Notes: generated by a model from the sequence alone, not told the origin. A stretch of DNA of 64,000 nucleotides from QHXN01 sp032162705 (GCA_032162705.1 JAVRON010000124.1:1-64000); one strand, 5' to 3'. Positions 27,234 through 36,287 are shown, numbered from the stretch's first letter. Numbers and translations are program-made.

Positions 27234-29642
27234 ATGCCTCTGGGTGTGCGCTCGGCCAGCCTGGCCGAAGTTCTGGACAGACGGACGCGGGAGGGCGCGG
27301 AGGAGTTGACCGAGCGCCTCGGCGGCGGAGACCTACGCTGCTACGCGTGCGGCCATCGCTGTCTGATCCGCGAGGGCAAGCGCGGCATCTGCAAGGTTCG
27401 CTTCAACGAGCACGGTCGCCTGCTGGTGCCCTCAAACTACGTCGCCGCGCTCGCCTGCGACCCCACCGAAAAGAAGCCCTTCTTCCACCTCCTGCCCGGC
27501 TCCGACACGCTCACCTTCGGCATGCTCGGCTGCGACCTGCACTGCGCCTACTGCTTCACCGGTGATACGGTCGTTGTTACTGACCGCGGCCCGATGCTAT
27601 TCACCGAAGTTTTTAATCTGGCGCGGCGCGTCGAGCAGCGAACGGATGCGGAAGTTGCTTTCCCTGAGAACCTGAGGGCGGTGGCTGCTTCCGGGGCACT
27701 ACGTCGCGTGCGCGCGGTCTTCAAACACACGTATCGCGGCAGGCTCGCGCTGATCCGACCCTACTATCTGCCCGCACTGCGCTGCACGCTCGATCATCGC
27801 GTCTATGCGACATCTGATGTCAACATTGCGCCCGCGCCAATGCAGGCGCAACACCTCACAACCAAGCATCTTCTGGCAATCCCGCGGCACTACGATTTCT
27901 CTTCGGCGCAGACGATTGACGTGGCGCAAGCGTTAAGCGGCCATCAGGTCACTTACCGTGTGCCGTGGAGACTGTCCGCTGCGTTGCGCGGAGAGATTGT
28001 GGCTGCCACGGGGCGCGGCGAAACGTCCCGCGAGATTGGGATGCGTCTGGGCAAAGACCCCTCTTACGTCCGGCACATGCGGAGCAAGATGGCGCGCGGG
28101 CGCGCTCAGGATGAGTACACCGGCAGTGCGCTTATCGAAAACGCGACAGTGCGATTCCCGAATGAGCACCGGCCAGGCATTCCGCTTTCGCTCCCGCTCA
28201 ATGAAGACGTGGCCCGGCTGCTCGGCTTTTATTGCGCGGAAGGCTCAGTGTGCAGCGATAAGACACGCCCGAACAGTCACGTGCTCAACTTCAGCTTCGC
28301 GCATGCGGAGACGGCGCTCGTCGAGGAAGTGAGCTGCCTGCTTGAAAAATGGCTGCGGGTGAAAGCGGCACAGGTGCGCCGCACGACCACGCTTGCCGTG
28401 ACGGTCAACAAGTCGTCCGCGGCGCTTCTTTTCCAGATGCTGGCGGGCAGGCGATCCGGCGAGAAGCGTGTGCCGCAAATGTTGTTCGACGCGCACCGCC
28501 CCGTTGTGCAGGCATTCCTCGACGCTTGCGTGACTGGCGACGGACACCGATACCCGAACGGCAAGATCAGCGTGACGACGATCTCCCGGCAACTGGCTTA
28601 CGGCATCGCATGGCTGGCGCTGAAACTGGGGCATCTGCCTTCCATCTATGATACGGCGGTGGCGGAAGAAGGGCGCATTCAAAATCGTCAGGTCAAACGC
28701 GCGCCTCATCAATACACCGTCGTGTGGTATGAGCGCAGTCCGCTGGTGCGGAGGGTAAGAGAGACGGAAGATTTTTATCTCGTTCCCTTGCGTGAAGTGT
28801 CTGTCGTTGATTACGACGGCGATGTATACAACATGGAAGTAGAAGAAGAGCACAACTACCTGGCCGGCTTCTTCCTTGTCTCAAACTGTCAAAATTGGTT
28901 GACCTCGCAGGCGTTGCGAGACGATGCGGCGGGCACGGCTCCGCGCGCGATTTCGTCGGACGGGCTGGTCGAGGCGGCGCGCGAGTGCGGGGCGCGCGTG
29001 GTAGGGTCGAGTTATAACGAGCCGCTGATTACCGCCGAGTGGGCGGTTGAAGTTTTTCAGAAGGCGAAGCCCGAAGGCTTCAGGACGGCGTTCATCTCGA
29101 ACGGGAACGCGACGCCGCAGGTTCTGGATTATCTACGGCCCTGGACAGACTGTTACAAGATCGACCTGAAGACGATGAGCGACCGCGGCTACCGCGCGTT
29201 GGGCGGGGTCTTGGAGAACATCCTTGAGACCGTCCGGATGGTTCACGAGCGCGGCTTCTGGGAAGAGATCGTGACGCTCGTCGTGCCGGGCTTCAACGAC
29301 TCGGAAGATGAGCTGCGCGCGGCGGCTGAGTTCATCGCCTCGGTCTCGCCCGACATCCCCTGGCACGTGACGGCGTTCCATCAGGACTACCGGATGACCG
29401 AGAACGCAAACACGACAGCCGAACAGTTGGTGCGCGCCTGTGAGATAGGACGCGAGGTGGGACTGCGTTTCGTCTACGCGGGAAACCTGCCCGGACGCGT
29501 CGGGCGTTGGGAGAACACATACTGCCCCGCGTGCGACTATCTTCTCGTCGCACGCCACGGCTACCTTATACGCAAGATGCGTCTCGGCGCAGACGGCCTC
29601 TGTCCCGCGTGTGGCGAAAAAATTCCGGGCGTCTGGGCGTGA
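27234..29642 (+). CDS. amrS: AmmeMemoRadiSam system radical SAM enzyme, interrupted by an intein
   Basis: 802 residues before splicing, from the ATG at 27234 (CGGAGG upstream). N-extein 1-106: a Cys-rich start (CYACGHRCLIREGKRGIC) and the first part of the radical SAM core, ending GMLGCDLHCAY. Intein 107-551. C-extein 552-802: CQNWLTSQALRD, then SYNEPLITAEWAVEVF, KIDLKTMSDRGYRALGG, TLVVPGFNDSEDELR, WHVTAFHQDYRM, and a C-terminal zinc-ribbon-like CPAC...CPAC. Joined exteins restore CDLHCAYCQNW, the CxxxCxxC motif that binds the [4Fe-4S] cluster and SAM. The spliced product (357 residues) has the usual length for the family, whose partners are MEMO1 and AMMECR1 proteins; its reaction is unknown. 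The enzyme should be inactive until splicing. Confidence 0.93.
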   Translation: MPLGVRSASLAEVLDRRTREGAEELTERLGGGDLRCYACGHRCLIREGKRGICKVRFNEHGRLLVPSNYVAALACDPTEKKPFFHLLPGSDTLTFGMLGCDLHCAYCFTGDTVVVTDRGPMLFTEVFNLARRVEQRTDAEVAFPENLRAVAASGALRRVRAVFKHTYRGRLALIRPYYLPALRCTLDHRVYATSDVNIAPAPMQAQHLTTKHLLAIPRHYDFSSAQTIDVAQALSGHQVTYRVPWRLSAALRGEIVAATGRGETSREIGMRLGKDPSYVRHMRSKMARGRAQDEYTGSALIENATVRFPNEHRPGIPLSLPLNEDVARLLGFYCAEGSVCSDKTRPNSHVLNFSFAHAETALVEEVSCLLEKWLRVKAAQVRRTTTLAVTVNKSSAALLFQMLAGRRSGEKRVPQMLFDAHRPVVQAFLDACVTGDGHRYPNGKISVTTISRQLAYGIAWLALKLGHLPSIYDTAVAEEGRIQNRQVKRAPHQYTVVWYERSPLVRRVRETEDFYLVPLREVSVVDYDGDVYNMEVEEEHNYLAGFFLVSNCQNWLTSQALRDDAAGTAPRAISSDGLVEAARECGARVVGSSYNEPLITAEWAVEVFQKAKPEGFRTAFISNGNATPQVLDYLRPWTDCYKIDLKTMSDRGYRALGGVLENILETVRMVHERGFWEEIVTLVVPGFNDSEDELRAAAEFIASVSPDIPWHVTAFHQDYRMTENANTTAEQLVRACEIGREVGLRFVYAGNLPGRVGRWENTYCPACDYLLVARHGYLIRKMRLGADGLCPACGEKIPGVWA
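27552..28886 (+). other. Intein with LAGLIDADG endonuclease, inserted in the CxxxCxxC motif
   Basis: 445 residues. The N-terminal splice block begins CFTGDTVVVTDRGP (Cys1 codon 27552-27554), and block B has RCTLDHRVYAT (TxxH). A helix-turn-helix-like stretch (ETSREIGMRLGKDPSYVRHM) precedes a LAGLIDADG homing endonuclease with two motifs, LLGFYCAEGS and FLDACVTGDGHRY. The C-terminal blocks read VYNMEVEEEHNYLAGFFLVSN, followed by Cys+1 (28887-28889). The final pair is Ser-Asn rather than the usual His-Asn. With both endonuclease motifs present it looks like a full, possibly mobile intein. Confidence 0.93.
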
Positions 29643-29646
29643 GAAG

Positions 29647-29711
29647 CAGGGATGGGGGATAAAGTGAAGACAGTCTTCGCTTCATCCCTCATCCCTTTTC
29701 CTTCATCCCTA
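29647..29711. repeat. Period-7 palindrome (GGGATGA-type) between convergent genes
   Basis: GGGATGGGGGATAAAGTGAAGAC against GTCTTCGCTTCATCCCTCATCCC, with further CATCCC units to 29711. It fills the gap between the radical SAM gene and the convergent lipoprotein gene. Confidence 0.75.
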
Positions 29712-29717
29712 TCTCTA

Positions 29718-30695
29718 TCACATGGCGTTGCCCTTCGCGGCGTAACTGCCTTGATGGAAGGCCGCCTTCCACTGGCTGGCGCGATTTGTCCAGATCGTGC
29801 TGTGGTACATCTCGGTCATGTGCCCCTTCACATCGGGGCCCTTGACCTTGTAGGTCACGAGCGTGGCGTCAGAGTCGAGCTTCGTCTCTTTGAAGTCCGA
29901 GAGCACGTACTTCGAGGCGTCGAACTCCGTGATGCCCTTGGCCGAACCGGCCCTGTCCATAATGCCTTCCGGCTCGACTTCCATCGCGTCGGGCAAGAGG
30001 AAGTTAGTGAAAGCGTCGGCGTTCTTAGCCTTGATGGCATCCCAGACCGCCTTCTCCGCGTCGGTGGCGGTGGCCGGGGCGGCGGGCGAAGAGGCGGGCG
30101 AGGCCGACGCGTTGGCGTTCATGTTCGCGTGCGACGCGTTCGCGTTGGCCGCGGAAGCGTTGGCGTTGGCGTTGCCGCCCTGACCCGCCGGCATCTCCTT
30201 AGCCTCGGACTCCTGATGAAATACGGCGAGCCACTTGCCGCCACGACTGACCCATGCGGAAGCGTTGTGCGACGGTTTGCCTGAGCTTGGCTTCCCGCCG
30301 AAAGTGCTCTTCTCAGTCGAGGTGTAGATGAGGATGGCGAGGTCTGCATCCACCTTAATGAAGCGGATGTCGGAGAAGGTGTATTCGGTCAGGTCGTACT
30401 TCTTGATGCTGTCAAGCGTCTGCGCTTTGGTCTCGACGCCTCTCTCCGAGACGATGACGAAGTCGTCGGCCAGATTGGCGGCGAAGGCGTCCCAGTTCTT
30501 CGCCTTTATCGCATCCCAGATTTGCCGCTCCTTGGCCTCGATGTCGGCCTGGCTGACGCCTTGCGGCGTTGGGGCGGGCGTCGCCGAGACGTTTGAGTTC
30601 GCCGTGGCGTTGGCGTTCTCGTTAGTGTTGGTCGTAGTGGTTGCGCAGGCGGACGCCGCAATAAGCAGCGCGGCCAGCACGATGACTTTCTTCAT
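29718..30695 (-). CDS. Lipoprotein with two DUF4440/NTF2-like domains
   Basis: 325 residues from the ATG at 30695 (GGAG nine bases upstream). Lipobox in LAALLIAASAC. A Thr/Asn/Ala-rich segment leads to the first NTF2-like domain (about 55-165: RQIWDAIKAKNWDAFAANLADDFVIV ... WLAVFHQES, given in parts). A linker of alternating Asn and Ala (NANANASAANANAS) joins a second, homologous domain (about 215-325: AVWDAIKAKNADAFTNFLLPDAM, KAAFHQGSYAAK). The two share the IWDAIKAKN/VWDAIKAKN start, so this is an internal duplication. DUF4440 proteins have the SnoaL/ketosteroid-isomerase fold; no enzyme activity can be named. Confidence 0.85.
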   Translation of the reverse strand: MKKVIVLAALLIAASACATTTTNTNENANATANSNVSATPAPTPQGVSQADIEAKERQIWDAIKAKNWDAFAANLADDFVIVSERGVETKAQTLDSIKKYDLTEYTFSDIRFIKVDADLAILIYTSTEKSTFGGKPSSGKPSHNASAWVSRGGKWLAVFHQESEAKEMPAGQGGNANANASAANANASHANMNANASASPASSPAAPATATDAEKAVWDAIKAKNADAFTNFLLPDAMEVEPEGIMDRAGSAKGITEFDASKYVLSDFKETKLDSDATLVTYKVKGPDVKGHMTEMYHSTIWTNRASQWKAAFHQGSYAAKGNAM

Positions 30696-30765
30696 GGGAA
30701 GCAACTCCGGGGAAAGACTGGTAGAGCGTCTGGCTTCTTACGCCAAATGCGGCGAAGAGTCAAGG

Positions 30766-30916
30766 GAGGGCAGCAGTGTGAGGGATGAGGGATGAATCAG
30801 AAATGATGAATGCGGAGTGATGAATGATGAATAAGAAGCAAGCTGTCTCTTATTCATCATTCATCACTCCGCATTCATCGTTCAGCACTTCTTTCATCCC
30901 TCACACTGCTGCCCTC
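30766..30916. repeat. Large nested palindrome (GGGATGA and GATGAAT units)
   Basis: Exact 23-base arms at 30766-30788 and 30894-30916 (GGGCAGCAGTGTGAGGG core) enclose further GATGAAT units that also pair. The right arm overlaps the 3' end of the glycosyltransferase gene and encodes its last dozen or so residues. Confidence 0.85.
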
Positions 30917-31648
30917 ATCTCTCTCTTCGGCGGCGCGCTTGCGCGGGAAGCGTAGACGCCAGGGCATGACGACCGACTCAAGGATGACCTTGCGTGACAT
31001 CTTCGACTGCCCCTCGCGCCGGTCGGTGAAGATGATGGGTACTTCGGCGACGTTAAGCCCCTCGCGGTGCGCGTGATAGACGGCCTCGACGAGAAAGGCG
31101 TAGCCTTCCGCCGCGATGCGCCCTTCGAGCAGGCGGTTAAGGGCCCTCTGCGTGTAGCAGCGGAAGCCGCTCGTCGTGTCGCGCACACGGAGTCCGGTGA
31201 TGCGGCAGACGTAGCTGTTGGCGAAGCGGCTGAGCGCGCGGCGTCTGAGCGGCCAGTTCGCCACACCGCCGCCCTCGCAGTAGCGCGAGCCGATGACCAC
31301 GTCCGCACCATTGCGGCTCGCCTCGACGAGCGCGGGAATCCTGCGCGGGTCGTGCGAGAAGTCTGCGTCGAGCTGCACGAGTCGCGCGTACTCGCCTTCG
31401 ATTGCTCTGCGATAACCGTCCAGAAGGCTGCGCCCGTAGCCGCGCGCGCCCTTTCGGCGCATGACGGAGAAGCGCGGGTTCACGCCGAACAATTCTTCGG
31501 CGTACGCGGCGGTTCCGTCCGGCGAGTTGTCATCGAGCAACATCACGTCCGCCAGGGGTGCGACTTCCAGAAGCTCCGCGACGAGCGCACGGACGTTCTC
31601 GCGCTCGTTGTAGGTCGGGACGACGATGAGCGTGTGGTCTGTGTTCAT
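30875..31648 (-). CDS. Polyprenol monophosphate mannosyltransferase-like GT2 enzyme
   Basis: 257 residues from the ATG at 31648. GT2 fold: TLIVVPTYNERENVRALV at the start, DDNSPDGTAAYAEEL with the metal-binding region, LVQLDADFSHDPRRIP (DxD-type), and VADVVIGSRYCEGGG-like sequence (NGADVVIGSRYCEGGG). It resembles soluble dolichol- or polyprenol-phosphate mannosyl/glucosyltransferases (DPM1-like), which make the lipid-linked sugar used by the membrane GT39 enzyme encoded just downstream at 31725 upstream of it in transcription. The last residues (DEGSSVRDERSAER) come from the palindromic repeat and are probably a recent tail extension. Confidence 0.88.
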   Translation of the reverse strand: MNTDHTLIVVPTYNERENVRALVAELLEVAPLADVMLLDDNSPDGTAAYAEELFGVNPRFSVMRRKGARGYGRSLLDGYRRAIEGEYARLVQLDADFSHDPRRIPALVEASRNGADVVIGSRYCEGGGVANWPLRRRALSRFANSYVCRITGLRVRDTTSGFRCYTQRALNRLLEGRIAAEGYAFLVEAVYHAHREGLNVAEVPIIFTDRREGQSKMSRKVILESVVMPWRLRFPRKRAAEERDEGSSVRDERSAER

Positions 31649-31724
31649 CTTCAAAAAGGGGGACGCCCGCAGCGGCTTCGTCCGGTCGGGCCGCCGGTCT
31701 CATTCCTTCACACGGTAGTCGGTC

Positions 31725-33503
31725 TCACTCCTTCATACGGTAGAGGTAGATCGAGCCGCCGAAAATCTTCTCGGGCGTACGTCGGCGATACTCCTCGAAG
31801 TAGTTGACGCGCTCGTCCTCTTTCATCTCGACCCCGTTGTCGAACTCGCCCGGCACGGTCGAGCCGTTCAAGAGGCTCGCGCCGATGGCGACGTATCGCG
31901 GCGTGTCCCGCTTCTCGCCCGACGGTACGAAGACATCCACCGCCTCGACGCCGTAGAGTTCGAGGACGGGCCAGTTCAAAAGCGCCGCCCCGGCCCGGAC
32001 TTCACCGCGAGCGCGCAAGTATAGCGCGAGGTCGCGCACGTCGTCGCCCCACTCGACGTTCGAGTCCGACAGATACCACCAGTGCGGCTGCGCGTACGCG
32101 AGCTGATTCATGTAGCTCATGTGATCCGGGTAGGCGCGCACGGCCTCGACTGCGACCCAGCAGAAGACGGCGGAAGTTACCGCCGCGACGAGCGCCAGAC
32201 GACGCGCTCTCTGTCGCCGCAGCAGGTCGTCGAGGAAAGCGCCCGCGAGCATAAAGTAGAAAGGATAGGCCGGCAGGTAATAGCGCACGCCGATGTTGAT
32301 CGTCGAGAGCATCAGCAGGAAAGTGAAGAACGCGAGCGGCAGGACGAGCACGAGCACGCGCCCCTCCCTCTTGCGCCTCAGACGTACGAGCGCCCACACG
32401 ACTCCCGCGAGCGACAGCAGAAGAATCGGCAGCGGGGTCTTCAGAGCGAACGCAACGGGGAAGTAGTACCACCAGCCACGGCGTCTGTACTGCCCGAGCA
32501 GCCCCGCGTTGTGCCCAGACTTCGCGTGGCCGAGCTGCCACCCGATACCGGAGACGAAGTCCGCCGGGAAGACGACCTGAAGCGCGTAGTAACCCGCTTC
32601 GAGCGGCGCGCGCAAAGCCCCTTCGCCCATGTTCATCGGCAAGACCGAACGCGCGAGCGCCTGGTCGAGCGGCTCGGGCGCGGCATGGTGAAAGAAGTAT
32701 CCGGCGTTGACCGCGAAGACGGCGGCGAGCGCAAGCGCACACGCGTGCCCGGCGACCGACGCGCGCTTCAGACCTCTGCGCGGCGCGAAGATGAAGAGCG
32801 CGGCGAACACTACGCAGAGCACGGGCCCCAGCGCGACCATCGAAAACTTCGTCACTGCTCCCAACCCCGCCGCAAGCCCTACGTACACGGCGCGAAGCGG
32901 CTCCGGCGCTTTCAGGTATTCGTAGAGCGCGAACGCGAAGAGCAGGAAGGCGAGCGCCGAAGGGATGTCCGTCTGTACGACGCGTCCGTGCGCGAGCACC
33001 GTCGGCTCCAAGCTATAGAGCGCCAACGCGAAGAGCGCCGCGCGCGCGCCCCACAGCCTCCGCGCGAAGATGAAGACGAGCGCGCCGAGCAGCAACGCGA
33101 CGGCGATGAGCGGCACACGCGCCCAGAACGAGAGGCGCTCGAACTGCTCTGCGTTTCCATGCCAGAAGTCTGAAAACTTGTCGAGGAAATAACCGTAGTC
33201 GTGCGGCGCTGCGTCGATGGGCGGCGCGTGCGCGCCTGTCAGCAACAGCGGCGCGGCGGCAAGCGTCTTCGCGAAAGGCGGATGCTCCTGTACGGGGCGA
33301 TAGTCGCCCGTCGTCAGGTGGTAGAAGCCCGCGGGTATCAAAACCCACTCGTCCACCGTGATGCTCTTACGACCTATGACCGTGAGCATCTGCAAGGCCA
33401 TCAGCGCGAGCAGCAGCACGCAGACGACAGCCGCATGCCGGCTCAGGAAGTCAGGCGCTGCCGCCCGCTCCGCCTCTCTCTTCTCTCCATCGAGTTTTAT
33501 CAT
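31725..33503 (-). CDS. GT39/ArnT-like membrane glycosyltransferase
   Basis: 592 residues with about 11-12 membrane helices. The first periplasmic loop carries the acidic residues of the PMT/ArnT clan (KSITVDEWVLIPAGFYHL, then RPVQEHPPFAKTLAAAPLL). The repeated HGRVVQTDIPSALAFLLFAF stretch and the C-terminal DSNVEWGDDVRDLALYLRARG segment are typical of the family. It transfers a sugar from a polyprenyl-phosphate donor to an acceptor on the outer side of the cytoplasmic membrane. The gene 76 bases downstream encodes a polyprenol-phosphate glycosyltransferase, a plausible maker of the donor. Confidence 0.9.
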   Translation of the reverse strand: MIKLDGEKREAERAAAPDFLSRHAAVVCVLLLALMALQMLTVIGRKSITVDEWVLIPAGFYHLTTGDYRPVQEHPPFAKTLAAAPLLLTGAHAPPIDAAPHDYGYFLDKFSDFWHGNAEQFERLSFWARVPLIAVALLLGALVFIFARRLWGARAALFALALYSLEPTVLAHGRVVQTDIPSALAFLLFAFALYEYLKAPEPLRAVYVGLAAGLGAVTKFSMVALGPVLCVVFAALFIFAPRRGLKRASVAGHACALALAAVFAVNAGYFFHHAAPEPLDQALARSVLPMNMGEGALRAPLEAGYYALQVVFPADFVSGIGWQLGHAKSGHNAGLLGQYRRRGWWYYFPVAFALKTPLPILLLSLAGVVWALVRLRRKREGRVLVLVLPLAFFTFLLMLSTINIGVRYYLPAYPFYFMLAGAFLDDLLRRQRARRLALVAAVTSAVFCWVAVEAVRAYPDHMSYMNQLAYAQPHWWYLSDSNVEWGDDVRDLALYLRARGEVRAGAALLNWPVLELYGVEAVDVFVPSGEKRDTPRYVAIGASLLNGSTVPGEFDNGVEMKEDERVNYFEEYRRRTPEKIFGGSIYLYRMKE

Positions 33504-33617
33504 GTATGGCTTCGGCGAGGCCGAACGGCTCTCAAAAGCGCGGTATTATGGATGATTAGCGACGTTTACGCCACCCGCGGAGAACCGCAACCGCGAGCGA
33601 TAGCGAACGGGTCTTTG

Positions 33618-33698
33618 AAGAAATGATGAATAGATGAATGATGAATATGACCGCGTGGCGATATTCATCGCTCATCATTCATCATTCATCATTTCTTT
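33618..33698. repeat. Period-7 palindrome (GATGAAT-type)
   Basis: AAATGATGAATAGATGAATG to about 33648, reverse-complement ATTCATC units from 33661 to 33698. It lies between the divergent glycosyltransferase and dipeptidyl-peptidase genes. Confidence 0.8.
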
Positions 33699-33756
33699 GT
33701 GGCATACTTACTATAACCCCGGACAGCACACCAAAGAGTTTGACGGAGGCTCCGCA

Positions 33757-35853
33757 TTGAAATCAACAGCACGCACTCTTCTGTCGTTCTTACTCCTCGT
33801 CGGAATCATCTTTAGCTGCTCGACGCACGCGCAGACGCACGCGCAAGCGCGCGCCGGACGGAAGCCCGAGCGCACGTCGCTCGTCGAGCGCGTCGGCTCG
33901 ACCGGCATCCTTCAGCTTGAGGCAGAGAGCTTCCGCGGCCTCTCTCCGCGCCAGAAGATTCTGGCCTACTATCTTTCTCAAGCCTCCATCGCCGTCGATC
34001 CGATCATCTACGACCAGATGTCGCGCTTCGGACTCAGGCAGAAGCGCATACTCGAAGCCGTCGTCTCGCACCCGCGCGGCGTGCGCCCCGCCACACTTAA
34101 AAAGATCAACGACTACACGAAACTCTTCTGGGCGAACACGGGCAATCACAACGGCTATACGGCGCAAAAGTTTCTCCCCGAGTTCACCTACACAGAGCTT
34201 GAGCAGGCGGGCTTGCAGGCCGTCAAGAATGGTGAACTGCTGTTGACGCCCGACGAGTTCAGAAAAGAGTTGAGCGAGCTGCGGCCCGCGTTCTTCGACC
34301 CGAAGTTCGAGCCGATGTCCACGGCCAAGAGTCCCGAAGGCGGGCTAGACATCATTCAGGCCAGCGCAAACAACTTCTACGGCCCCAATGTGACGCTCGC
34401 CGACCTCAAAAATTTTCAGGAGCGCTACCCCTTGAACGCGCGCGTCGTGAAGACGGCTGACGGCACACTCGTCGAGCAGGTCTATCGCGCGGGCACGCCC
34501 GACGGCACAGTTCCGCCCGGCCTCTACGCCGAATATCTCAACAAGGCCATCGGCTTTTTGCAGAAGGCTCGTCCTTACGCCGAACCCGGTCAGGCCGATG
34601 TGATCGACAAGCTCATACGCTTCTACCAGACGGGCGAGTACCGCGACTGGATCGCTGTCGGCGAGGCATGGGTGCAGAACCGCGTGACGGTTGATTTCTC
34701 GAACGGCTTCGTCGAAGTCTATCGCGACGCGCGCGGCGTCAAGGGCGCGATTCAAGGCTTCGTCACCATCACGGACGAGGCGCTCAATCACATCATGACC
34801 CGCATCGCAGACAACGCGCAGTATTTTGAAGACCGCGCGCCGTGGAAGGACGAGTATAAGAAGCAGGGCGTCAAGGCCCCCGTGGCGATGGCCGTCGAGC
34901 CTGTGGCCGAGAACGGCGACTTCGGCATCTCGACGGTCGGCGACAACCTTCCGAACGAGAACGAGATTCATGAGAAGTACGGTACGAAGAACTTCTTCTT
35001 TACCGGCTCGACCCGCGCCTTCGCGCGCGCCACGGGCACGACCGCGCTCGAAGAGTTCGCCTCTTCACCCGAAGAGATTCGCCTCGTGAAGGCGCACGGC
35101 GAAGAGGCCGAGAATCTTTTGACCGCGCTCCACGAAGTCATCGGCCACGGCTCGGGCAAGCTCAATCCACGTCTCACGCACGAGCCGCAGTTCTACCTGA
35201 AGGAGTATTACTCGACGCTCGAAGAGGCGCGCGCGGACTTGATGGCGCTGTGGAATATCTCCGACCCGAAGCTTCGTGAGTTGGGACTCGTCTCAAGTCC
35301 CGAAGTGATGAAGGCGATGTACTACTCTGCGGCGCGCGTCATGCTCACGCAGTTGCGCTCGACGACCGAAGGCGACCAGATCGAGGAAGACCACCAGCGC
35401 GACCGGCAGCTCATCGCCGCCTACATCATGGACAAGACGGGCGCGATTCGCGTCGTCGAGCGCGGGGGCAAGCACTATGTCGAAGTCACGGACTTTGACA
35501 AGATGCGCGAAGGCGTCGGGATGCTTCTGGCCGAGCTGATGCGGATTAAGGCCGAGGGCGACTACGACGCCATCAAGGCGCTCATAGACAAGTACGGCGT
35601 TCACTTCGACCCGAAGCTTCGCGATGAAGTCGTTGCCCGCTACAAGAAGCTCGGCCTGCCGACCTACTTCGCGGGCATCAATCCTGACCTCACGCCGACT
35701 ACGGGCGCGGACGGGAAAGTCACGAGCGTCCGTATCTCATACCCGCGCGACTTCATGCGCCAGCGCCTCGCATACAGCGCCATGTACGAGCCGACGCTGC
35801 TCGCCGCGGGCAAAAGGTGGATGCCGCCGCCGCCACGTCCCAGGCCGCGTTGA
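33757..35853 (+). CDS. Dipeptidyl-peptidase III (M49 family), exported
   Basis: 698 residues from a TTG at 33757 with GGAGG seven bases upstream; the open frame before it runs through the repeat. The N-terminus is a signal sequence with a possible lipobox (LLVGIIFSC). The M49 zinc motif HEVIGH is at H459-E460-H464, and the second motif EEARAD starts at about 489. YYSTLEEARADLMALWN and TTEGDQIEEDHQRDRQLIA also fit the family. It removes dipeptides from peptide N-termini. Most M49 enzymes are cytosolic, so the signal sequence is unusual but fits the many exported peptidases in this window. Confidence 0.92.
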   Translation: MKSTARTLLSFLLLVGIIFSCSTHAQTHAQARAGRKPERTSLVERVGSTGILQLEAESFRGLSPRQKILAYYLSQASIAVDPIIYDQMSRFGLRQKRILEAVVSHPRGVRPATLKKINDYTKLFWANTGNHNGYTAQKFLPEFTYTELEQAGLQAVKNGELLLTPDEFRKELSELRPAFFDPKFEPMSTAKSPEGGLDIIQASANNFYGPNVTLADLKNFQERYPLNARVVKTADGTLVEQVYRAGTPDGTVPPGLYAEYLNKAIGFLQKARPYAEPGQADVIDKLIRFYQTGEYRDWIAVGEAWVQNRVTVDFSNGFVEVYRDARGVKGAIQGFVTITDEALNHIMTRIADNAQYFEDRAPWKDEYKKQGVKAPVAMAVEPVAENGDFGISTVGDNLPNENEIHEKYGTKNFFFTGSTRAFARATGTTALEEFASSPEEIRLVKAHGEEAENLLTALHEVIGHGSGKLNPRLTHEPQFYLKEYYSTLEEARADLMALWNISDPKLRELGLVSSPEVMKAMYYSAARVMLTQLRSTTEGDQIEEDHQRDRQLIAAYIMDKTGAIRVVERGGKHYVEVTDFDKMREGVGMLLAELMRIKAEGDYDAIKALIDKYGVHFDPKLRDEVVARYKKLGLPTYFAGINPDLTPTTGADGKVTSVRISYPRDFMRQRLAYSAMYEPTLLAAGKRWMPPPPRPRPR

Positions 35854-35879
35854 CGTGCCCGAGTGGCTGACGAGCGATA

Positions 35880-35928
35880 ACGACAGAGGGCGCTGACTCC
35901 GAAAAGAGTCAGCGCCCTCTGTCGTTTC
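35880..35928. terminator. Bidirectional terminator hairpin
   Basis: A perfect 20-base stem: 35880-35899 with 35906-35925, loop CGAAAA, then TTTC. It lies between the convergent peptidase and ferredoxin genes and may serve both. Confidence 0.9.
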
Positions 35929-35951
35929 ACTCGAACTGCTTCGAGTCTCGT

Positions 35952-36287
35952 TTAATCTTCGGCGGGACGCGGCCCCGCGTCGAGTCCGCGCACGCTCACC
36001 TGATTGATGACGCGCACCTTGAGGTCATCTTCGACGCGCACCTGGCACGACAGACGGACGTTCTCGGCGAGACCCGTCTCCGCCGCCAGACGGTTGCGCT
36101 CAGGCTCCTGCATCTCGCCGGGGTCGCCTTCGAGCACCTCGACGCGGCAGGTCGTACACTTCGCGTTACCGCCGCAGCGATGCAGTATGTCTATGCCCGC
36201 GTCTTCGATTGCGAGCACGAGCTTTCGGCCCGCCTCCGCGGCGAACTCACGCGTCTCCGTGGCGGTCTCCGCTTTAATCTTCGGCAT
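35952..36287 (-). CDS. [2Fe-2S] ferredoxin
   Basis: 111 residues. Plant-type ferredoxin Cys pattern: CGGNAKCTTC gives CxxxxxCxxC, and the fourth Cys is in VRLSCQVRV. The beta-grasp elements (AGRKLVLAIEDAGIDILHRC) are present. It carries single electrons. It lies last in an Fe-S operon behind genes for a SufR-like regulator, Mrp/ApbC and an A-type carrier, so a role in cluster assembly, as for Isc ferredoxin, is plausible. Confidence 0.9.
   Translation of the reverse strand: MPKIKAETATETREFAAEAGRKLVLAIEDAGIDILHRCGGNAKCTTCRVEVLEGDPGEMQEPERNRLAAETGLAENVRLSCQVRVEDDLKVRVINQVSVRGLDAGPRPAED

Noticed and set aside
32082..33173. Plus-strand frame of 363 codons opposite the GT39 gene
   Set aside because: Shadow of a certain membrane glycosyltransferase; no recognisable motif.
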